From contig NZ_CP011805.1 in the NCBI RefSeq assembly GCF_001028625.1, forward strand, positions 62,001 through 126,000: a stretch of 64,000 bases of DNA, given 5' to 3'. A program made the position numbers and the translations under genes. This DNA comes from Pelagerythrobacter marensis (lineage in GTDB: Bacteria > Pseudomonadota > Alphaproteobacteria > Sphingomonadales > Sphingomonadaceae). Shown one piece after another: positions 60,190-64,000 of this stretch (positions are counted from its first letter, which is position 1; each line of letters opens with the position of its first letter). Under the pieces are notes generated by a model. That model searched no databases, had not been told where the DNA came from, and was given only the letters and a program-made list of their open reading frames with translations.

Positions 60190-60216
60190 AGACCGGCAGG
60201 GGGCGCGAAAGTTTTA
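60190..60216 (-). promoter_or_regulatory. Sigma28 (FliA) promoter of the flagellin gene
   Basis: Minus strand: TAAA (60213-60216), exactly 15 bases, then GCCGGTCT (60190-60197), against TAAA-N15-GCCGATAA. It lies 71 bases before the flagellin ATG. Late-class control by FliA fits the gene. Confidence 0.7.
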
Positions 60217-60272
60217 GGGGGGAAGACGGGGAATTCGTCACATACGTAATAGTACTTAAGGGTATATCGCCG

Positions 60273-60339
60273 TTAACCATTAAGTCGATGTTGCCCATGC
60301 CGGCTCCAATACCGCTCGCGAACGGAACTTGGTTAACCA
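60273..60339 (+). promoter_or_regulatory. CtrA-like boxes before the sigma54 activator gene
   Basis: TTAACCATTAA at 60273-60283 and TTAACCA at 60333-60339 carry the TTAACCAT half-site of the cell-cycle regulator CtrA; CTTAAG lies at 60255. They are in an unusually AT-rich 130-bp stretch just before the activator start. CtrA control of flagellar master genes is known in Alphaproteobacteria; ctrA itself is not in the window. Confidence 0.45.
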
Positions 60340-60352
60340 GCAGGGGGCTGAA

Positions 60353-61645
60353 GTGGGAACGATCGAGCAGACAGAAGGCTTCGAGAAAGCTCACGCACCG
60401 GTGGCGGGCAAGTTCGCGGGGATCGCATCCTCGCTGTTTCCGCGCCAGCCGGTGCACCTGGCGGATCACGCCGAAGGTGGCGCGGGCAAGCTGCCAAACG
60501 CGATTGCGCTGGTACGCGGCGAAACCCCGTCCATCGCGCGGCGGGGCACGGGTGCGGTTCTTACTTATGCCGATCCGGTGTCCGAGGCGACTTTCGGCGC
60601 GCTGGTCGCGCTGGTCGCCGGCCGGGGCGGCGGACCGGTTGCCGCCGACCCGGAATCGCTGTCGGTGCTCGCGCTTGCCGACCGGCTGGCACAGACCGAC
60701 ATTCCCGTATTGATCAACGGCCCGACCGGCACCGGCAAGGAAGTGCTGTCGCAGTTCATCCACAACCGCAGCGCGCGCCGCGACAAGCCGTTCGTGGCGG
60801 TCAACTGCGCGGCCATTCCCGAAACCATGCTGGAAGCGCTGCTGTTCGGCCATCAGAAGGGCGCCTTCACCGGTGCCAATTCGTCCGGGGAAGGTTTTTT
60901 CCGGGCGGCCGAAGGCGGCACGCTGCTGCTGGACGAAATCGCCGAAATGCCGATTTCTCTGCAGGCGAAGCTGCTGCGCGCACTGCAGGAAGGCGAAGTG
61001 GTGCCTGTGGGCGCCACAAGTCCGGTAAAGGTGGACGTGCGGATCATCGCCTGCGCGAACCGCGATCTTCCGGTGGAAGTGGAAGAAGGCCGGTTTCGCG
61101 CCGACCTTTTCTATCGCCTCAATGTTTTCCCGATGAACCTGTCGGCGCTGCGCGAGCGGCCGACCGACATTGTTCCGCTGGCCTTCGCCATGCTGCTGCG
61201 CCACGCCCCGCAGGGTGCCCAGGTGCCGTGGCTGTCCGACGGCGCGATCGCCATGCTCAAGCAGCACGGGTGGCCGGGCAATATCCGCGAGCTGGAGAAC
61301 GTCATGCGCCGTGCGCTCGTTCTGGCAGGGGACGCGGGAACCATCGGCACCGGTCATATCGTGTTCGATCGCCCGGCACGCCTGGTCGAACGGCAGGCTG
61401 AAACCGCGGCAGCGGCCCCGGCTGCGCCGTTGACCGACACGGTCGAGGCGCCTGGCGCTGGAAACGCGAGAAAGCTTTCGAAAGTGGTTCAGCTTTCCGA
61501 AGCGCGCGCGATCATGGAAACACTCGATGCGTGCGGCGGCAAGCGGGCGGAAGCCGCACGTCAACTGGGGATCAGCGAACGCACGCTGCGCTATCGCCTC
61601 GCTTCGTTCCGAGAGGCCGGTCTGGCCGTGGGAGGTCGGCGATGA
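60353..61645 (+). CDS. Sigma54-dependent flagellar activator (FlbD/FleQ-like)
   Basis: A 430-residue enhancer-binding protein. No phosphoreceiver motif is seen in the first 100 residues. The AAA+ domain has Walker A GPTGTGKE (about 123-130), the sigma54 contact loop GAFTGA (about 170-175), Walker B GGTLLLDEIAEMP, and RADLFYRLNVFPMNLSALRE. The C-terminal Fis-type helix-turn-helix reads KRAEAARQLGISERTLRYRL. GTG at 60353 with AGGGGGC seven bases before is chosen over an upstream TTG. It is translationally coupled to fliE and likely drives the flgB operon. FlbD is the nearest functional match. Confidence 0.88.
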   Translation: MGTIEQTEGFEKAHAPVAGKFAGIASSLFPRQPVHLADHAEGGAGKLPNAIALVRGETPSIARRGTGAVLTYADPVSEATFGALVALVAGRGGGPVAADPESLSVLALADRLAQTDIPVLINGPTGTGKEVLSQFIHNRSARRDKPFVAVNCAAIPETMLEALLFGHQKGAFTGANSSGEGFFRAAEGGTLLLDEIAEMPISLQAKLLRALQEGEVVPVGATSPVKVDVRIIACANRDLPVEVEEGRFRADLFYRLNVFPMNLSALRERPTDIVPLAFAMLLRHAPQGAQVPWLSDGAIAMLKQHGWPGNIRELENVMRRALVLAGDAGTIGTGHIVFDRPARLVERQAETAAAAPAAPLTDTVEAPGAGNARKLSKVVQLSEARAIMETLDACGGKRAEAARQLGISERTLRYRLASFREAGLAVGGRR

Positions 61646-62013
61646 GCGCGATCAACGGCCTCGGCGGTGCAGGTTCGATCCAGCAGATCATGTCGCTGCG
61701 CCAGCAGATCCTCGAACGATCGAGCACGCTGCAGGAAATTCATCAGGGCCGCGAGGCCGGCGCACCAGCCGTGCCGGCGGCCGAACCGGCGGGCGGCGGC
61801 TTTGCCGATACGCTGCGCGGCGCGCTGGAAGGCGTCAACGACGCTCAATCGCGCGCCTCGTCGCTGACCGAAGGTTACGAACGGGGCGAAGTGACCGACA
61901 TCGCGAAGGTCATGCTTGCCCGGCAGGAAGCCGGCGTCGCCTTCGAAGCGACATTGCAGGTCAGGAACAAGCTGTTGTCCGCCTATCAGGACATCATGCG
62001 GATGGGGGTCTGA
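61642..62013 (+). CDS. fliE: Hook-basal body junction protein FliE
   Basis: A 123-residue protein with the FliE C-terminal half: FADTLRGALEGVNDAQSRAS, EVTDIAKVMLARQEAGVAFE and ATLQVRNKLLSAYQDIMRMG. It connects the MS ring to the rod. ATGA overlap with the activator gene. Confidence 0.94.
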   Translation: MSAINGLGGAGSIQQIMSLRQQILERSSTLQEIHQGREAGAPAVPAAEPAGGGFADTLRGALEGVNDAQSRASSLTEGYERGEVTDIAKVMLARQEAGVAFEATLQVRNKLLSAYQDIMRMGV

Positions 62014-62016
62014 TAG

Positions 62017-63651
62017 ATGAGCGAACTCGTTCCCGCCAACACCTCCCAGGGCTCCTTGCTCGCTCCGCTTCGTGGCGGCGGCGGGTTCAAGGATCGCGCC
62101 GCACATTTCCTCGGCCAACCGGCGGTAAGGAAGACCCTGCCGTGGTTCGCAGGCCTCGCGCTCGCGGGCCTGCTTGCGCTTGTCTGGGCCGGCCTGTCGC
62201 CAGCGCCGCAACGGATGCTCTATTCCTCGCTCGGCGATGCGGAGCGTGCCGGCGTGGTCGGCGCGCTGGATGCCGCTTCGATCGATTATTCGATCGACAA
62301 CAATACCGGCGCGCTCAGCGTCAGCGAGGACGATCTCTACCGCGCGCGGATGGTCGTGGCGTCGGAGGGGGCACTCGCCACACCGGAAACCGGCCAGCAA
62401 TTGCTCGATTCGCTTCCGATGGGCGCCAGCCGGACGCTGGAAGGTGACCGCCTGCGCGCCGCGCAGGAACGCGATCTGATGCTGACGATCAAGGAAATCG
62501 ACGGCGTTGAATCGGTGCGGGTCCATCTGGCGAAGGCCGAACGCTCGGTCTTCGTTCGCGACAGCGTGGCACCGACCGCTTCGGTCATGCTGCGCATGGC
62601 GCGGGGGCGCCAGCTTTCGGATTCGCAAGTGACCGCGATCGCCAACCTCGTCGCCGGATCGGTGCCGGGGCTTTCGATCGATTCGGTCCGCATCGTCGAC
62701 CAGCACGGGCGCCTTCTGTCCGAACCGCAGGGTGCCGATGCCGATGGGCTGGAACTGCAGACCCGGATGGAAGCGAAGCTGCGGTCGCAGATCGATCAAT
62801 TGCTGACGCCGATGATCGGGGCCGAGAACTTCTCCAGCGAAATTCAGGTCGCACTCGACATGAACGAGGTGACGTCTGCGCGCGAAAGCTATGACAAGGA
62901 TGGCGCGGTTCGCCGCGAAACGACCCAGACTTCCACCGCCACCGCTGCCGGCAATGCAGCCGGCGTGCCGGGCGTCCTCGCCAACACTCCGCCCCCCGCG
63001 CCGGAAGCGGTTGAGGGTGCACCCGAAGGTGGGCCGGCCCAGGGCGGTGCCAACGAAGTCGGAGAAAGCAGCGCGACACGCACCTATGAACTGGGGCGCG
63101 AGGTTGCGGTGTCCAACATCGCGCCGGGCAGCGTTCAGCGCCTTTCGGTTGCGGTTGCGCTCAACCAGGATGCGCTGAAGGATGCCAAACCGGCCGACCT
63201 TCAGAAATTCGAAGAACTCGTGGCCGCGGCTGTCGGTGCCAACCCCGACCGGGGCGACACGGTGGCGGTCGTCGTCCGCCCGTTCGAAATACCCGTTGCG
63301 GACGAGATTCCCTTCTGGGAGCAATCGTGGTTCGCGATGGTCGTGCGCAACGCCGTCGCGCTGATCGCTGTCATCCTGCTGCTGTTCTTCGTCGTACGCC
63401 CGATCATGCGCACGGTGACGGGCCGCAGCGGCGATGGAGAGGGCGAAACCGAAGAAACGGATGAAGAGCCCGGCCTGATCACGCAGACCCGCCGGACCGC
63501 GCTGCCCGCGCGGTCGGACGAACCGAGCCGGGAAGAACTCTCGGCCCAGATCGAACTGGCCCAGCGGATCGCGCGCGAACAGCCTGACGATGCCCTGCTG
63601 GCGCTGCGCCGGATGCTGGGCGAAACGCGCAGCACCGAAGGGGTGGCATGA
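62017..63651 (+). CDS. fliF: Flagellar MS-ring protein FliF
   Basis: A 544-residue ring protein with two membrane spans (about residues 43-63 and 435-460). The secretin-like ring-building motifs are seen: MLYSSLGDAERAGVVGALDA, DNNTGALSVSEDDLYRARMV, LEGDRLRAAQERDLMLTIKE, VRVHLAKAERSVFVRD and VTAIANLVAGSVPGLSIDSV. A disordered Pro/Gly/Glu stretch precedes TYELGREVAVSNIAPGSVQR. It starts three bases after fliE. Confidence 0.97.
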   Translation: MSELVPANTSQGSLLAPLRGGGGFKDRAAHFLGQPAVRKTLPWFAGLALAGLLALVWAGLSPAPQRMLYSSLGDAERAGVVGALDAASIDYSIDNNTGALSVSEDDLYRARMVVASEGALATPETGQQLLDSLPMGASRTLEGDRLRAAQERDLMLTIKEIDGVESVRVHLAKAERSVFVRDSVAPTASVMLRMARGRQLSDSQVTAIANLVAGSVPGLSIDSVRIVDQHGRLLSEPQGADADGLELQTRMEAKLRSQIDQLLTPMIGAENFSSEIQVALDMNEVTSARESYDKDGAVRRETTQTSTATAAGNAAGVPGVLANTPPPAPEAVEGAPEGGPAQGGANEVGESSATRTYELGREVAVSNIAPGSVQRLSVAVALNQDALKDAKPADLQKFEELVAAAVGANPDRGDTVAVVVRPFEIPVADEIPFWEQSWFAMVVRNAVALIAVILLLFFVVRPIMRTVTGRSGDGEGETEETDEEPGLITQTRRTALPARSDEPSREELSAQIELAQRIAREQPDDALLALRRMLGETRSTEGVA

Positions 63652-64000
63652 TGAGCGCGCCGATCGAATTCGACGGCGCGGATCGCGCTGCCGTAATGGT
63701 CATGCTTCTGGGGGAGGAAGAGGCCGCGCGGCTGCTGGCCGGGCTGTCGCCCGAAGAGCTGCGGATGTTGGGGGCCAAGATGTGCGAGATGGGCGACATC
63801 GGCCCGGCGGCGATTGCCGATGCCATCGCCAACTTCGCCAGCACTGCCGGCAATGCGGGCATTTCCGCCCACGGCCGGGTGGACGAAGTCCGCAAGATGA
63901 TGACTGGCGCACTCGGCGAAGTGAAGGCGGACAGCATCATGCGCCGCGTCGCACCGCCGGAAAATGCGCCGCGAACGCCCGCGCTGGAAATCGCCCAGTG
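63648..64000 (+). CDS. fliG: Flagellar motor switch protein FliG, N-terminal part
   Basis: The first 117 codons of fliG, cut by the window edge: FDGADRAAVMVMLLGEEEAA, RLLAGLSPEELRMLGAKMCE and MGDIGPAAIADAIANFASTA are the N-terminal FliF-binding domain. Two adjacent ATGs (63648 and 63651) overlap the fliF stop; either may be used. Confidence 0.92.
   Translation, partial: MMSAPIEFDGADRAAVMVMLLGEEEAARLLAGLSPEELRMLGAKMCEMGDIGPAAIADAIANFASTAGNAGISAHGRVDEVRKMMTGALGEVKADSIMRRVAPPENAPRTPALEIAQ

Noticed and set aside
61591..63324. 577-codon open frame antisense to fliE and fliF
   Set aside because: Shadow of conserved fliF codons; no recognisable protein motifs and high Arg/His content typical of antisense frames.
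1..64000. CRISPR arrays, insertion sequences, toxin-antitoxin or phage-defence genes
   Set aside because: No regularly spaced repeats, transposase motifs or defence-type domains were seen on either strand.

Overview
The window is a GC-rich chromosomal segment, mostly tightly packed and often joined by ATGA start/stop overlaps. The gene content points to an alphaproteobacterium of the order Sphingomonadales (Erythrobacter/Sphingomonas-like). Pointers are LptF/LptG, ClpS, an NDUFA12-type complex I accessory subunit, DUF2155, DUF1289 and DUF192 proteins, a phasin with a class I PHA synthase, several large TonB-dependent receptors, and a polar-type flagellar cluster with sigma54 and sigma28 promoters. 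The placement is inference from gene content; no 16S gene is present. I saw no transposase, prophage, integron or CRISPR array.

Layout. 1-11.6 kb: house-keeping and lipid metabolism (partial acyltransferase-like gene, fatty acid desaturase, LptFG, ClpS, phasin/PHA synthase, aminotransferase, winged-helix protein, crotonase, thioesterase). 11.8-12.0 kb: tRNA-Cys and tRNA-Thr. 12.1-16.7 kb: accessory-looking block of a TonB-dependent receptor and two small secreted paralogues, with two near-identical palindromes set about 80 bp before the receptor and before the second paralogue. 16.7-19.4 kb: a second, unusual TonB receptor-like protein. 19.4-22.6 kb: DUF1289 protein and a vitamin B12 ABC importer (ATPase, permease, binding lipoprotein) behind a cobalamin riboswitch.

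22.7-38.6 kb: main flagellar block. Two operons diverge from a control region at 28.85-29.02 kb. Leftward: a MotA/ExbB-like plus MotB/ExbD-like pair, flgA, flgM, flgN, a lytic transglycosylase, flhA, fliA. Rightward, from a consensus sigma54 promoter: flgBCDEFGHIJKL, then motA and motB. The rest of the system starts at 59.3 kb (flagellin, sigma54 activator, fliE, fliF, start of fliG) and runs off the window. The circuit is readable: CtrA-like boxes before the activator, an activator for sigma54, a sigma54 promoter with an upstream palindromic enhancer at flgB, and FliA/FlgM acting on sigma28 promoters before flgM and the flagellin gene.

38.6-53.6 kb: mixed functions (secreted PPC-domain protein, PHA-granule-type protein, XpaC- and TelA-like proteins, DUF389 membrane protein, fatty acyl-AMP ligase, RecX, DUF192, NDUFA12, DUF2155, Aat, tRNA-Trp, an amino-acid dehydrogenase/ACT/Lrp module, queuosine-precursor and nucleoside transporters, a 2OG-Fe(II) oxygenase). 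53.7-57.3 kb: third TonB receptor and a TonB protein. 57.4-59.3 kb: GDP-mannose precursor genes manC and manA.

The best candidates for something little described are the receptor/secreted-pair block with its shared palindrome (12.1-16.5 kb), the second stator-like pair at the head of the leftward flagellar operon, and the phasin gene with a basic repeat extension and a strong internal start.
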